Of a DNA stretch of 64,000 nucleotides, positions 42,522 through 51,312 are shown one piece after another (position 1 is the stretch's first letter; each line of letters opens with the position of its first letter). Origin of the DNA: Micromonospora solifontis. GTDB lineage: Bacteria > Actinomycetota > Actinomycetes > Mycobacteriales > Micromonosporaceae. The position numbers were made by a program, and so were the translations under genes. The stretch is from the NCBI RefSeq assembly GCF_003725545.1, contig NZ_RJLN01000019.1:1-64000 (forward strand). The letters are read 5' to 3'. The notes beneath the pieces are model-generated. The model saw nothing but the letters and a program-made list of their open reading frames with translations, had not been told where the DNA came from and made no database searches.

Positions 42522-43814
42522 GTGAACAGGTGGAAGCGGCTGGCTCCGGTCACCGCCATCGTGGCCTCTGCCGCGATGGTGCTGGCCGGGTGCGGTGGCT
42601 CCGGGGACGATGACAAGGCCGCGGACAACAGCAAGCTGACGGTCTGGATGATGGGCGACGGTGGCGACGCCCAGACCAAGTTCCTCGACACCGTCGAGGC
42701 GGAGTTCAAGAAGAAGCACCCCGAGACCGACGTGGTGGTGCAGTACATCCCCTGGCTCGAGGCGCCGAAGAAGTTCCAGGCCGCGCTCGCCGGCGGGGAG
42801 GGCCCCGACGTCACCGAGCTGGGCAACACCGAGACCCAGGGCTGGGCGGCCCAGGAGGCCCTCGCCGACGTCTCGAACCGGTTCAACGGCTGGTCCGAGG
42901 GGAAGGACATCCTCCCCGACCTGGTCAAGAACGCCCAGCTCGACGGCAAGCAGTACGGCGTCCCGTGGTACGCCGGCGTGCGGGCCATCTTCTACCGCAC
43001 CGACTGGTTCGCCGAGGCCGGCGTGAAGCCGCCGACCAACTGGGACGAGCTGGTCGCCGCCGCGAAGGCCGTGCAGGCCAAGAAGCCCGGCACCTACGGC
43101 ATCGCCCTGCCCGGCAACTCGGAGCTGCCGTTCTACTCCTTCCTCTGGGCCGCCGGGGCCGAGATCGCCACCAAGCAGGGCGACACCTGGAAGTCCGGCT
43201 ACAACACCCCGGAGGCGCAGAAGGCGGTCAAGTACTGGACCGACCTGGTGACCGTGCAGAAGGTCGCCCCGCCGGCCGCCGCGGGGTGGAACGAGATCGA
43301 CGCCCGGACGCAGTTCGCCACCGGTAAGGCCGCCATGGCCTTCGCCGGCTGCTGGCAGGGCGGCGCGATGAAGAAGGACAACCCGGACATCGAGAAGGTC
43401 TGGGGTACGTTCCCGATCCCCGGCCCGGACGGCAAGCCGGCCCCGGCCTTCGCCGGCGGTTCCGACATCGCCCTCTGGAAGGACAGCAAGAAGCAGGACC
43501 TGGCCTGGGACTACCTGACCGTGCTGCTGAGCAAGCAGAAGGACCAGGAGTTCGCCAGCAGCCTCGGCTTCTTCCCGGTCTACAAGGACCTGGTGGGCGG
43601 CGCCAACTACGCCAACGACAAGGTGATGGCCGCCTGCGCCACCGCCATGCAGAACACCAAGCTGACCCCGCTCACCCCGAAGTGGGTCGAGGTCAGCCGG
43701 ACCAAGACGGTGACCCAGGCGATGAACAGCTCGGTCATCAAGGGCCAGAAGACGGTCGAGAAGGCCACCGCCGACGCGGCCACCGAGATGGAAGGCATCT
43801 TGAACAGCAAGTGA
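42522..43814 (+). CDS. Sugar ABC transporter substrate-binding lipoprotein
   Basis: A 430-residue family-1 extracellular solute-binding protein. It has a lipoprotein signal with lipobox LAGC (MNRWKRLAPVTAIVASAAMVLAGC) and mature-domain motifs KLTVWMMGDGGD, GPDVTELGNTE, YGVPWYAGVRAIFYRTDWF and GKAAMAFAGCW, typical of maltose/N-acetylglucosamine/oligosaccharide binders. RBS GGGAG precedes the GTG. It heads an operon with two permeases whose genes overlap by GTGA. The ligand cannot be named; the ROK-like operator suggests an amino-sugar or glucan oligosaccharide. Confidence 0.95.
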   Translation: MNRWKRLAPVTAIVASAAMVLAGCGGSGDDDKAADNSKLTVWMMGDGGDAQTKFLDTVEAEFKKKHPETDVVVQYIPWLEAPKKFQAALAGGEGPDVTELGNTETQGWAAQEALADVSNRFNGWSEGKDILPDLVKNAQLDGKQYGVPWYAGVRAIFYRTDWFAEAGVKPPTNWDELVAAAKAVQAKKPGTYGIALPGNSELPFYSFLWAAGAEIATKQGDTWKSGYNTPEAQKAVKYWTDLVTVQKVAPPAAAGWNEIDARTQFATGKAAMAFAGCWQGGAMKKDNPDIEKVWGTFPIPGPDGKPAPAFAGGSDIALWKDSKKQDLAWDYLTVLLSKQKDQEFASSLGFFPVYKDLVGGANYANDKVMAACATAMQNTKLTPLTPKWVEVSRTKTVTQAMNSSVIKGQKTVEKATADAATEMEGILNSK

Positions 43815-44797
43815 GCTTACTGACCAAGAGCCCCGGCGAAGCCGCCGCGCGGGAGACCCCCGCGCGGCGGCGTCGCCGGGTGGACCGTCTCCCGTACCTG
43901 TTGCTTCTGCCCTGCCTGGCGATCATCGCGGTGCTGCTGCTCTGGCCCCTCGGCCAGGTCGTGATGATGTCCTTCTACAAGCTGGACAGCGTCCGGCAGC
44001 TACGGGGGGACCGCGAGTGGCCGTGGATCGGCCTGGGCAACTACGCCCAGATCCTCGGCGACCCGTTCTTCCGTACGGTGCTGCGCAACACCGTGCTCTT
44101 CGCCGCTGCCAACGTGGCGCTCACCATGATCCTCGGCACCCTGGTGGGGCTGCTGCTCAACCGGCTCGGTCGGAAGATGGCCACCTTCGTGGCCAGTTGC
44201 GTGATGCTGGCCTGGGCCACCCCGGCGCTGACCGGCACCATCGTCTGGAAGTGGATCTTCGACGACACCAGCGGCCTGGTCACCTGGCTGTTCAACAAGC
44301 TCCCGGACGGGTTGTCCAGCACGCTCTTCGGGCGCAGTGACTGGACCGGCTACGGCTGGTTCAACGACCCGCTGCTCTTCTTCGCGATCCTCACCCTGGT
44401 GGTGGTCTGGCACTCGTTCCCGTTCATCGCGGTGAGCGTGCTGGCCGGGCTGAAGAGCGTGCCGAGCGAGCTCCAGGAGGCCGCCCGCGTCGACGGCGCC
44501 GGACCGTGGCGGGTGTTCTGGTCGGTCACCTTCCCGATGCTGCGCCCGGTCTTCGGCATCCTGGTGGTGCTCTCCACCATCTGGGACTTCAAGGTCTTCA
44601 CCCAGCAGTTCGTGCTGGCCGGCGGCACCCAGGACCGCTCGACCTTCATGCTCTCGATCTACTCGTACGCGGAGGCGTTCTCGCCCCCGCCCAAGTACGG
44701 TCTCGGGTCGGCGATCGCGGTCATCCTCACCCTGATCCTGCTCGTCGTCACCGCCCTGTACGTCCGCATGGTGCTCCGGCAGGAGGACGAGTCGTGA
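43811..44797 (+). CDS. Sugar ABC transporter permease 1
   Basis: A 328-residue MalF-like permease with six membrane helices. The binding-protein-dependent transport domain contains the EAA loop (ELQEAARVDGAGPWRVFWSVTFPML) that contacts the ATPase. An Arg-rich N-terminal cytoplasmic segment precedes helix 1. GTG overlaps the stop of the binding protein. Confidence 0.95.
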   Translation: MSLLTKSPGEAAARETPARRRRRVDRLPYLLLLPCLAIIAVLLLWPLGQVVMMSFYKLDSVRQLRGDREWPWIGLGNYAQILGDPFFRTVLRNTVLFAAANVALTMILGTLVGLLLNRLGRKMATFVASCVMLAWATPALTGTIVWKWIFDDTSGLVTWLFNKLPDGLSSTLFGRSDWTGYGWFNDPLLFFAILTLVVVWHSFPFIAVSVLAGLKSVPSELQEAARVDGAGPWRVFWSVTFPMLRPVFGILVVLSTIWDFKVFTQQFVLAGGTQDRSTFMLSIYSYAEAFSPPPKYGLGSAIAVILTLILLVVTALYVRMVLRQEDES

Positions 44798-45624
44798 AGA
44801 AGGTCGCCCTCAACGCCGCCGGCCTGCTAGTCGCGCTCTTCGCGGCCTTCCCGGTCTACTGGATGGTCGCCACCTCGCTGAAGCCGAACCGGGAGATCTT
44901 CTCGGCCACGCCGCGCCCGGTGCCGGCGAAGCCGACCCTGGAGCACTACCGGGAGATCCTCACCGGGAACCTCATCCCGGGCGTGACCTTCGCCGACTTC
45001 TTCCTCAACAGCGCGCTGGTCGCGGTGGCGACCGTGCTGCTCAGCGGGCTGGTCGCGCTGCTCGCCGCGACCGCGGTGGCGCGGTTCCGGTTCCGGCTGC
45101 GCACCACGTTCCTGATCCTGCTGCTCGTGGTGCAGATGATCCCGCTGGAGGCGTTGGTCATCCCGCTGTTCCTGATGATCCAGCGGCTCGGGCTCTACAA
45201 CACCCTGCCCAGCCTCATCCTGACCTACCTGGGCTTCTCCCTGCCGTTCGCGGTCTGGATGCTGCGCGGCTTCGTGGCCGCGGTGCCGAAGGAGCTGGAG
45301 GAGGCGGCGGCGATCGACGGGGCGAGCCGGGCCCAGACCTTCCGCAAGGTCCTCTTCCCGCTGGTCGCCCCCGGCCTGGTCGCCACCAGCATCTTCTCCT
45401 TCATCACCGCGTGGAACGAGCTGATCTTCGCGTTGACCTTCATCAGCGACCAGCACAAGTACACCCTGCCGGTCGCCATGACCTTCTTCTTCGGCCGCGA
45501 CGACACCGCCTGGGGCTCGGTGATGGCCGCCTCCACGCTGTTCACCCTGCCGGTGATCGTGTTCTTCCTGCTGGTCCAGCGTCGGATGGTCTCCGGCCTG
45601 GTGGCCGGCGCGGTCAAGGGTTGA
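44794..45624 (+). CDS. Sugar ABC transporter permease 2
   Basis: A 276-residue MalG-like permease with six helices and EAA loop ELEEAAAIDGASRAQTFRKVLFPLV; it ends in the usual RRMVSGLVAGAVKG. GTG overlaps the stop of permease 1. No ATPase gene follows, so the importer probably uses a shared MsmK-type ATPase encoded elsewhere, as is common in actinobacteria. Confidence 0.95.
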   Translation: MKKVALNAAGLLVALFAAFPVYWMVATSLKPNREIFSATPRPVPAKPTLEHYREILTGNLIPGVTFADFFLNSALVAVATVLLSGLVALLAATAVARFRFRLRTTFLILLLVVQMIPLEALVIPLFLMIQRLGLYNTLPSLILTYLGFSLPFAVWMLRGFVAAVPKELEEAAAIDGASRAQTFRKVLFPLVAPGLVATSIFSFITAWNELIFALTFISDQHKYTLPVAMTFFFGRDDTAWGSVMAASTLFTLPVIVFFLLVQRRMVSGLVAGAVKG

Positions 45625-45656
45625 TCGCCGGATGCCTCGGCCGCCGGGCCCGGCAC

Positions 45657-45662
45657 TAGGCT
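45657..45662 (+). promoter_or_regulatory. Leaderless -10 of MOSC gene
   Basis: TAGGCT is followed by 7 bases and then the ATG at 45670. There is no RBS. Confidence 0.55.
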
Positions 45663-45669
45663 GACCGCC

Positions 45670-46314
45670 ATGACGGGCAGGTTGGCGGCGGTGAACCTCG
45701 GTGTGGTGACCGAGGCGGAGTGGGCGGGCGACCCGAGCGGCCGCAGCGGGATCGACAAGCGGCCGGCCGACGGCCCGGTGGCGGTCCGGTTCGCCGGCCT
45801 GGCCGGCGACTTCATCGGCGAACTGGCCCACCACGGCGGGCCCGACCAGGCCGTGTACGCGTACGCCGAGGAGGACGCCGGCTGGTGGGCCGCCGAGCTG
45901 GGCCGGTCGCTGCGGCCGGGCGCCTTCGGCGAGAACCTGACCACGTACGCGGTGGACGTCACCGGAGCGGTGATCGGTGAGCGCTGGGCGGTCGGCACCG
46001 CCCTGCTGGAGGTGACCAAGCCGCGTACCCCGTGCACCACGTTCGCCGGCTACTGGGGGAGGCCCGACCTGATCAAGCGGTTCACCGTGCGGGCCGCGCC
46101 CGGGGCGTACCTGCGGGTGCTGCGGGAGGGCGAGGTCGGCGCCGGCGACCCGGTCGAGGTGGTGGACCGCCCGGCGCACGGGGTCACCATCGGCCAGGTG
46201 TTCCGGGCCACCACCCGGGAGCCCGAGCTGCTGCCCGGCCTGCTCGACGTGCCGGAGCTGCCCGAGGCGATCCGGGAGAAGGTCCGCCGGCGGCTCGGCG
46301 TCACCCCCGCCTGA
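45670..46314 (+). CDS. MOSC domain protein
   Basis: A 214-residue YiiM-like MOSC protein: GLAGDFIGELAHHGGPDQAVYAYAEEDAGWWAAELGR, then GAFGENLTTYAVDVTGAVIGERWAVGTALLEVTKPRTPC. The conserved Cys of the RTPC motif should hold a molybdenum-cofactor or sulfur species. The C-terminal 3-alpha-like segment is present. YiiM-type proteins reduce N-hydroxylated compounds; the redox partner here is unknown. Confidence 0.92.
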   Translation: MTGRLAAVNLGVVTEAEWAGDPSGRSGIDKRPADGPVAVRFAGLAGDFIGELAHHGGPDQAVYAYAEEDAGWWAAELGRSLRPGAFGENLTTYAVDVTGAVIGERWAVGTALLEVTKPRTPCTTFAGYWGRPDLIKRFTVRAAPGAYLRVLREGEVGAGDPVEVVDRPAHGVTIGQVFRATTREPELLPGLLDVPELPEAIREKVRRRLGVTPA

Positions 46315-46341
46315 GCCGCCGCCCCGCGCCGTGGGCCCGGG

Positions 46342-47199
46342 TCAGGTCGCGGCGAAGACCTCCGCGCGCACCTGGGTCGCCGCGTCGCCGCCGCGCACCT
46401 TGTCCCAGGTGCCGTGCTCGGCGGTCCACTCCAGGCCGCCGAAGCGGACCCGCTTGACCCCGTGGTCGTCGGCGTGCGACACCAGCCAGTGGGCGTACCG
46501 CCAGCCGATCCGGCTGTCGGTGGCGGGGAGCGTGAAGTCGGTCAGGTCGGTCGGCGCGGCGAGCCCGGGCACCCCCCAGTCCAGGGCCAGGTTCTGCACC
46601 AGCGCGGTCACGGCGGCCGGGCCGCGCATCGTCGGCGTCGGCCCGACCGTGCAGGCCACCGCGCCGGTCGCGTCGCCGAGCAGCGCCCGGGTGAGGACCT
46701 CGGCCTCGTCCGCCCACTTCTGGTACGCCTCCGGGTAGGCCGACCGCTGCACCCGCTGGGCGGCCTCGGTCACCCGCATCTTCTGCCAGCCCTTGACCTT
46801 CTTCAGCGCCGCGTAGAACTTGTTCGCCGCGTAGCGCGGGTCGCGGATCTGCTGCGGGGTGCCCCACCCCTGGCTCGGGCGCTGCTGGAACAGCCCGAGC
46901 GAGTCCCGGTCGCCGTGCGCGATGTTGCGCAGGTGCGACTCCTGGTACGCGGTCGCCAGCGCCACCACCACGGCCCGCTCGGGCATCTGCCGCTGCACCC
47001 CGATGGCCGCGATGGTGGCCGCGCTGGCCATCTGGTCGGCGCCGAGCACGACCCGCCCGTCGGCCTGGACGGTGCAGGTGCGGCTGGCCATCGGCAGGCG
47101 GAGCGGCTGCCCGAACTGCTTGGCCACGAACCAGACGCCGAGCAGGGCCAGCACGCAGACCGCCACCCCGGCCGCCACGATCCCCACCCGAGTTCGCAC
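46342..47199 (-). CDS. Secreted or anchored lysozyme-like protein
   Basis: A 285-residue protein with an N-terminal membrane helix (GIVAAGVAVCVLALLGVWFVA) acting as signal anchor. A domain follows that resembles the lysozyme/transglycosylase fold (about 55-160: AATIAAIGVQRQMPERAVVVALATAYQESHLRNIAHGDRDSLGLFQQRPSQGWG). Within it, QESHLRN has the E-S pair and SLGLFQQRPSQGWG the loop of actinobacterial resuscitation/transglycosylase-like enzymes. The C-terminal ~90 residues contain a hypothetical domain (WRYAHWLVSHADDHGVKRVRFGGLEW). GTG 47199 is preferred because AGGAG lies 6 bases upstream; GTG 47205 would abut it. Peptidoglycan binding or cleavage is likely but unproven. Confidence 0.8.
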   Translation of the reverse strand: MRTRVGIVAAGVAVCVLALLGVWFVAKQFGQPLRLPMASRTCTVQADGRVVLGADQMASAATIAAIGVQRQMPERAVVVALATAYQESHLRNIAHGDRDSLGLFQQRPSQGWGTPQQIRDPRYAANKFYAALKKVKGWQKMRVTEAAQRVQRSAYPEAYQKWADEAEVLTRALLGDATGAVACTVGPTPTMRGPAAVTALVQNLALDWGVPGLAAPTDLTDFTLPATDSRIGWRYAHWLVSHADDHGVKRVRFGGLEWTAEHGTWDKVRGGDAATQVRAEVFAAT

Positions 47200-47315
47200 C
47201 CGCACCTCCTGTCCCGACCGTCCGCAAGACTACGTGTCCGGATGGGCGGACCGGGTCGGCCGACCGGCTGTCTCCCGCAGAGTCACCGGCCGACCACGCC
47301 GCGCGCCCGACGGGG

Positions 47316-48101
47316 TCAGTCTCCGGTGGGCACCCAGGCGGCGGGTCGCTTTTCCCGAAACGCGAGGACGCCCTCCCGGCCCTCGTCGGAGAGGAAGTAC
47401 CCGGTGGAGAGGGTGGCCAGCTCGGCGATCTCCGCGCGCAGGTCGGTGGCGGCCGGGCGGCACAGCAGCTCCTTGGTGCCGGCGAGCGCCTTCGGCGCGC
47501 CCTTCACCAGTGAGGCGCAGTAACCCGCCACCGCCGCGTCCAGGCCGTCGGCCGGCACCGCCGCGGTGACCAGGCCGATCTCGGCGGCCCGCCGACCGTC
47601 GAAGGTGTCGCCGGTCAGGTACAGCTCGGCGGCCGCCCGCGGGTGCAGCCGGGGCAGCACGGTCGCCGAGATCACCGCCGGGATCACCCCGATCCGTACC
47701 TCGGTGAAGGCGAACGTCGCCTCCTCCGCACAGATCGCCAGGTCGGCCGCCGCGATCAGGCCCAGGCCGCCGGCCCGCGCCGGCCCGGCCACCTTCGCCA
47801 GCACCGGCTTCGGGCACTCCCGGACCGCGACCAGCACGTCGCCCAGCATCCCGGCGGGCACCGTCCCGCTGGCGTACGCGGCGGCGGTCTCCTTCAGGTC
47901 CGCCCCGGAGCAGAAGACCGGCCCGGTGTGGTCCAGCACGATCACCCGGACCGCGTCGTCGGCGACCGCCGCGGCCAGCCCGGCCAGCAGTTCGGTCATC
48001 AGCGGGGTGGAGAGCGCGTTGCGGTTGTGCGGGCTGTCCAGGGTGAGGGTGGTCACCCCACGGGCCGTGGCGACCCGCACGAGAGCGTCCGGAGAGGTCA
48101 T
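47316..48101 (-). CDS. Enoyl-CoA hydratase/isomerase family protein
   Basis: A 261-residue crotonase-fold protein: LTLDSPHNRNALSTPLMTEL, oxyanion-hole segment FCSGADLKE, then AGPARAGGLGLIAAADLAICAEEATFAFTEVRIGVIPAVISATVLPRL. The Glu/Gly pattern of hydratases is present in part (TEVRIGVIP). Methylglutaconyl-CoA hydratase or a degradative enoyl-CoA hydratase are options. ATG 48101 is chosen over the upstream ATG 48122 because a leaderless -10 (TAGTGT) lies 7 bases before it. Confidence 0.88.
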   Translation of the reverse strand: MTSPDALVRVATARGVTTLTLDSPHNRNALSTPLMTELLAGLAAAVADDAVRVIVLDHTGPVFCSGADLKETAAAYASGTVPAGMLGDVLVAVRECPKPVLAKVAGPARAGGLGLIAAADLAICAEEATFAFTEVRIGVIPAVISATVLPRLHPRAAAELYLTGDTFDGRRAAEIGLVTAAVPADGLDAAVAGYCASLVKGAPKALAGTKELLCRPAATDLRAEIAELATLSTGYFLSDEGREGVLAFREKRPAAWVPTGD

Positions 48102-48108
48102 GCCGGGC

Positions 48109-48114
48109 ACACTA
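48109..48114 (-). promoter_or_regulatory. Leaderless -10 of hydratase gene, overlapping hemW promoter
   Basis: Minus-strand TAGTGT is followed by 7 bases and then the ATG at 48101. On the plus strand CACACT (48108-48113) stands 7 bases before the hemW ATG at 48121. The two -10 elements overlap in a CACTAGTG palindrome. Confidence 0.5.
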
Positions 48115-48120
48115 GTGGCC

Positions 48121-49344
48121 ATGCCCGGCGCTCTTCCAGAAGGCGAGGCCGTCCCGCGGGACGGCTCGCTGCCCGCTGCCGCCCGCCGTGCCGTCGGCGC
48201 GCGCGGCTTCGGCGTGTACGTGCACGTGCCGTTCTGCGCGAGCCGCTGCGGCTACTGCGACTTCAACACGTACACCGCCGCCGAGCTGGGCGGCGGGGCC
48301 AGCCGGGAGGCGTACGCCGACACGGTGCTGGCCGAGCTGGCGCTGGCCGGGCGGGTGCTCGGCGACACCCCGCCGCCCCGGGTGGACACCGTCTTCGTCG
48401 GCGGCGGCACGCCCACCCTGCTGCCGGCCGACGACCTGGCCCGGATCCTGGACGGCATCGACCGCACCTGGGGGCTGGCCGCCGACGTCGAGGTGACCAC
48501 CGAGGCCAATCCGGAGTCGGTCACCCCGGAGTCGCTGAAGGCGCTGCGGGCGGCCGGCTACACCCGGATCTCGCTGGGCATGCAGTCCGCCGCGCCCGGG
48601 GTGCTGGCGATCCTCGACCGGCAGCACAGCGCCGGGCGGGCCACCGCCGCCGCGCTGGAGGCGCGGGACGCCGGGTTCGACCACGTGAACCTGGACCTGA
48701 TCTACGGCACGCCGGGGGAGAGCGCGGAGGACTTCGCCGCCTCGCTGGACCGGGTGGTCGCGGCGGGCGTCGACCACGTCAGCGCGTACGCCCTGATCGT
48801 GGAGGACGGCACCCGGCTGGCCGCGCGGATGCGCCGGGGCGAGCTGCCGTACCCCTCCGACGACGTGGCGGCGGACCGTTACCTGGCCGCGGAGGCCGCC
48901 CTCGACGCGGCCGGCTTCGCCTGGTACGAGGTCTCCAACTGGGCCCGCTCCGAGGCGGCCCGGTGCCGGCACAACCTGCTCTACTGGACCGGTGCCGACT
49001 GGTGGGGCCTCGGCCCCGGGGCGCACAGCCACGTCGGCGGGGTGCGCTGGTGGAACGTCAAGCACCCCAGCACGTACGCGGAGCGCCTGGCGGCGGGGGA
49101 GTCCCCGGGCCTGGCCCGGGAGCTGCTCACCCCGGCGGAGGCGCACATGGAGGACGTGATGCTGCGGCTGCGGCTCGCCACCGGCCTGCCCTTGGACGTG
49201 TTGGACGCGGCGGGGCGGGCGGCGGCCGACCGCGCCCTCGCCGAGGGTCTGCTGGCGGCCGACCGGTACGCCGCGGGCCGGGCGGTGCTCACCCTGCGCG
49301 GCCGGCTGCTGGCCGACGCGGTGGTCCGCGATCTGCTGCCCTGA
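48121..49344 (+). CDS. hemW: Radical SAM heme chaperone HemW
   Basis: A 407-residue HemW. It has the radical SAM motif CxxxCxxC as FCASRCGYCDFN near residue 38, the cofactor-binding GGGTPTLLPADDL, VTTEANPESVTPE, LGMQSAAPGVLAILDRQHS, LDLIYGTPGES and the C-terminal HemW domain (YEVSNWARSEAARCRHNLLYW). It carries heme to respiratory enzymes and was formerly misnamed HemN. The 25-residue N-terminal extension is common in actinobacteria. There is no RBS; the start is probably leaderless. Confidence 0.96.
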   Translation: MPGALPEGEAVPRDGSLPAAARRAVGARGFGVYVHVPFCASRCGYCDFNTYTAAELGGGASREAYADTVLAELALAGRVLGDTPPPRVDTVFVGGGTPTLLPADDLARILDGIDRTWGLAADVEVTTEANPESVTPESLKALRAAGYTRISLGMQSAAPGVLAILDRQHSAGRATAAALEARDAGFDHVNLDLIYGTPGESAEDFAASLDRVVAAGVDHVSAYALIVEDGTRLAARMRRGELPYPSDDVAADRYLAAEAALDAAGFAWYEVSNWARSEAARCRHNLLYWTGADWWGLGPGAHSHVGGVRWWNVKHPSTYAERLAAGESPGLARELLTPAEAHMEDVMLRLRLATGLPLDVLDAAGRAAADRALAEGLLAADRYAAGRAVLTLRGRLLADAVVRDLLP

Positions 49345-49383
49345 CCGTGACCCGGCCGGCCCGGAGGCCGGCCGGGGCCGGGG

Positions 49384-50022
49384 TCACTTGATGAAGCTGG
49401 CCGACATCGGGTAGCGGTATGGCTGCCCCTCGTTGGCCCGCATGCCGGCGATGATCCCGAACAGGATCTGGATCACCACCACCGCGATGCTGGGCAGGAA
49501 GAGCAGGCACCAGCTCACGAAGAGCAGCACGAACGCGATGATCGACCAGAGGATCTGGAAGTTCAGCGCGGCCAGTGCGTGCGCCCGGACGGTCGGCGAC
49601 TGCTGACCCCGGGCCAGGTAGGCGACGAGCGGGGCGACGAAACCCAGCGGGCCGAAGCTGATCAGCGCGCCGGCCGCGCCGCCGAAGTGGGCGACCAGGG
49701 CCCAGGTCTTGTCCTCGTTGTTGGCGTAGCCGGCGGGCGGACCGTACGAGCCGCCGGTCGGGTACCCGACACCCGGCGGGGGCTGGCCGCCCGGCGGGGG
49801 GTAGCCACCAGGGGGTGGGTAGCCGCCTGACGGCGGCTGGCCGCCGGAGGGCGGCGGATAGTCACCGGGCGGGGGATAGCCGCCCCCGCCCGGGGCCCCG
49901 GACAGTGGTGCGGTGGGAGGCTCGGCCGCCGGCGACGAGCCGTAGGGGGCCGACGGCGGGGTTGCCTCCGGCGGCTGGGCGCCGGGGTCCCCCGCTCCGG
50001 GAGGGCGAGGAGGTTCAGTCAT
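49384..50022 (-). CDS. DUF4870 membrane protein
   Basis: A 212-residue protein: a Pro/Gly-rich disordered N-terminus (1-105) with many GGYPPPGGYPPPG-type repeats, then a DUF4870 domain (about 108-205) with three membrane helices (TWALVAHFGGAAGALISFGPLGFVAPLVAYL; ALNFQILWSIIAFVLLFVSWCLL; IAVVVIQILFGIIAGMRANEGQPYRYP). The ATG at 50022 is preceded by the minus-strand leaderless -10 TACCGT. Its function is unknown. Confidence 0.92.
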   Translation of the reverse strand: MTEPPRPPGAGDPGAQPPEATPPSAPYGSSPAAEPPTAPLSGAPGGGGYPPPGDYPPPSGGQPPSGGYPPPGGYPPPGGQPPPGVGYPTGGSYGPPAGYANNEDKTWALVAHFGGAAGALISFGPLGFVAPLVAYLARGQQSPTVRAHALAALNFQILWSIIAFVLLFVSWCLLFLPSIAVVVIQILFGIIAGMRANEGQPYRYPMSASFIK

Positions 50023-50029
50023 GGACGAC

Positions 50030-50035
50030 ACGGTA
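50030..50035 (-). promoter_or_regulatory. Leaderless -10 of DUF4870 gene
   Basis: Minus-strand TACCGT is followed by 7 bases and then the ATG at 50022. Confidence 0.55.
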
Positions 50036-50163
50036 GGTCCGGCGCGCAAGGGCGCACCAGAGCGACTCCGCCCGGGATGTCCGGCTGAACGGCTCTGGCG
50101 GGGTGTGCGGCGGGCCGCACCGGGGGGCCGTCGCTGATCATCGCGTCGGGGGGCACGCCGACG

Positions 50164-50194
50164 TAGACTGGCACTCGCTACAGTCGAGTGCCAG
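50164..50194 (+). promoter_or_regulatory. hrcA promoter with CIRCE operator
   Basis: CTGGCACTC, 9 bases, GAGTGCCAG (50168-50194) is a CIRCE element with perfect 9-bp arms. The -10 TAGACT (50164-50169) overlaps its left arm, so HrcA bound here blocks its own promoter. Confidence 0.9.
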
Positions 50195-50216
50195 TCGGCA
50201 TCAGGAGGTGGGGGAG

Positions 50217-51239
50217 ATGGGTCTCGACGACCGCAAGCTCGCCGTGCTGCGCGCGATCGTCGAGGACTACGTCGCCACGCAGGAGCCGGTCGGCAGCAAG
50301 TCCCTGGTCGAGCGCCATCATCTGGGCGTCTCCCCGGCGACCGTGCGCAACGACATGGCCGTGCTGGAGGAGGAGGGCTACATCCGGCAGCCGCACACCA
50401 GTGCCGGCCGGGTGCCCACCGACCGTGGCTACCGGCTCTTCGTCGACCGGCTCTCCCGGGTCAAGCCGCTCAGCCCCGCCGAGCGCCGCGCCATCGAGCG
50501 CTTCCTGGTCGGCGCGGTCGACCTGGACGACGTGGTGCACCGCACGGTCCGGCTGCTGGCCCAGCTCACCCGCCAGGTCGCCGTCGTGCAGTACCCGAGC
50601 CTGGCCCGGTCCAAGGTGCGCCACCTGGAGCTGGTGCCGATCTCCACCACCCGGCTGATGGTGGTCATGATCGCCGACACCGGCCGGGTCGAGCAGCGGC
50701 TGGTGGAGCTGCCCGGTCCGGTGCCCGCCGACGACGTCATTGACCTGCGTCGCCTGGTCAACGAGAAGTTGGTCGGCAGCCGGCTGTCGGAGACGCCGCC
50801 GCTGGTCCAGGCGCTGGTCGACGAGGCCTCGCCGCGGCTGCGCCCGGCCATGGCGACGCTCTCCACCGTGCTGCTGGAGACGCTGGTCGAGCGGCACGAG
50901 GAGCGGATCGCGCTGGCCGGCACGGCCAACCTCACCCGGGGCGGCCTGCTCGACTTCCAGGGCTCGCTGCGGCCGATCCTCGAGGCGCTCGAGGAGGAGG
51001 TCGTGCTGCTCAAGCTGATCGGCGAGGCGGAGCCGAGCACCACCCGGGTGCTGATCGGCGACGAGAACGAGATCGACAACCTGCGCGCCGCCTCGGTGGT
51101 GAGCACCGGGTACGGCCCGGGCAGCACCATCGTGGGTGGGCTCGGGGTGCTCGGGCCGACCCGGATGGACTACCCCGGCACCATCGCCACGGTGCGCGCC
51201 GTGGCACGCTACGTGGGCGAACTGCTGGCCCAGAACTGA
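50217..51239 (+). CDS. hrcA: Heat-inducible transcription repressor HrcA
   Basis: A 340-residue HrcA: an N-terminal winged helix ([45 protein letters not shown]) and the GAF-like dimerisation part, with the C-terminal [21 protein letters not shown]. It represses heat-shock genes through CIRCE, one copy of which overlaps its own promoter. RBS AGGAGGTGGGGGAG precedes the ATG. dnaJ follows 73 bases downstream, so chaperone synthesis is autoregulated. Confidence 0.98.
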   Translation: MGLDDRKLAVLRAIVEDYVATQEPVGSKSLVERHHLGVSPATVRNDMAVLEEEGYIRQPHTSAGRVPTDRGYRLFVDRLSRVKPLSPAERRAIERFLVGAVDLDDVVHRTVRLLAQLTRQVAVVQYPSLARSKVRHLELVPISTTRLMVVMIADTGRVEQRLVELPGPVPADDVIDLRRLVNEKLVGSRLSETPPLVQALVDEASPRLRPAMATLSTVLLETLVERHEERIALAGTANLTRGGLLDFQGSLRPILEALEEEVVLLKLIGEAEPSTTRVLIGDENEIDNLRAASVVSTGYGPGSTIVGGLGVLGPTRMDYPGTIATVRAVARYVGELLAQN

Positions 51240-51312
51240 CCAGTCAGGGCCGACGGCCGACCTGCGGCCGGCGCGGCGCAACGCGAGACGAAACACGAGG
51301 ACACCGAACGCA

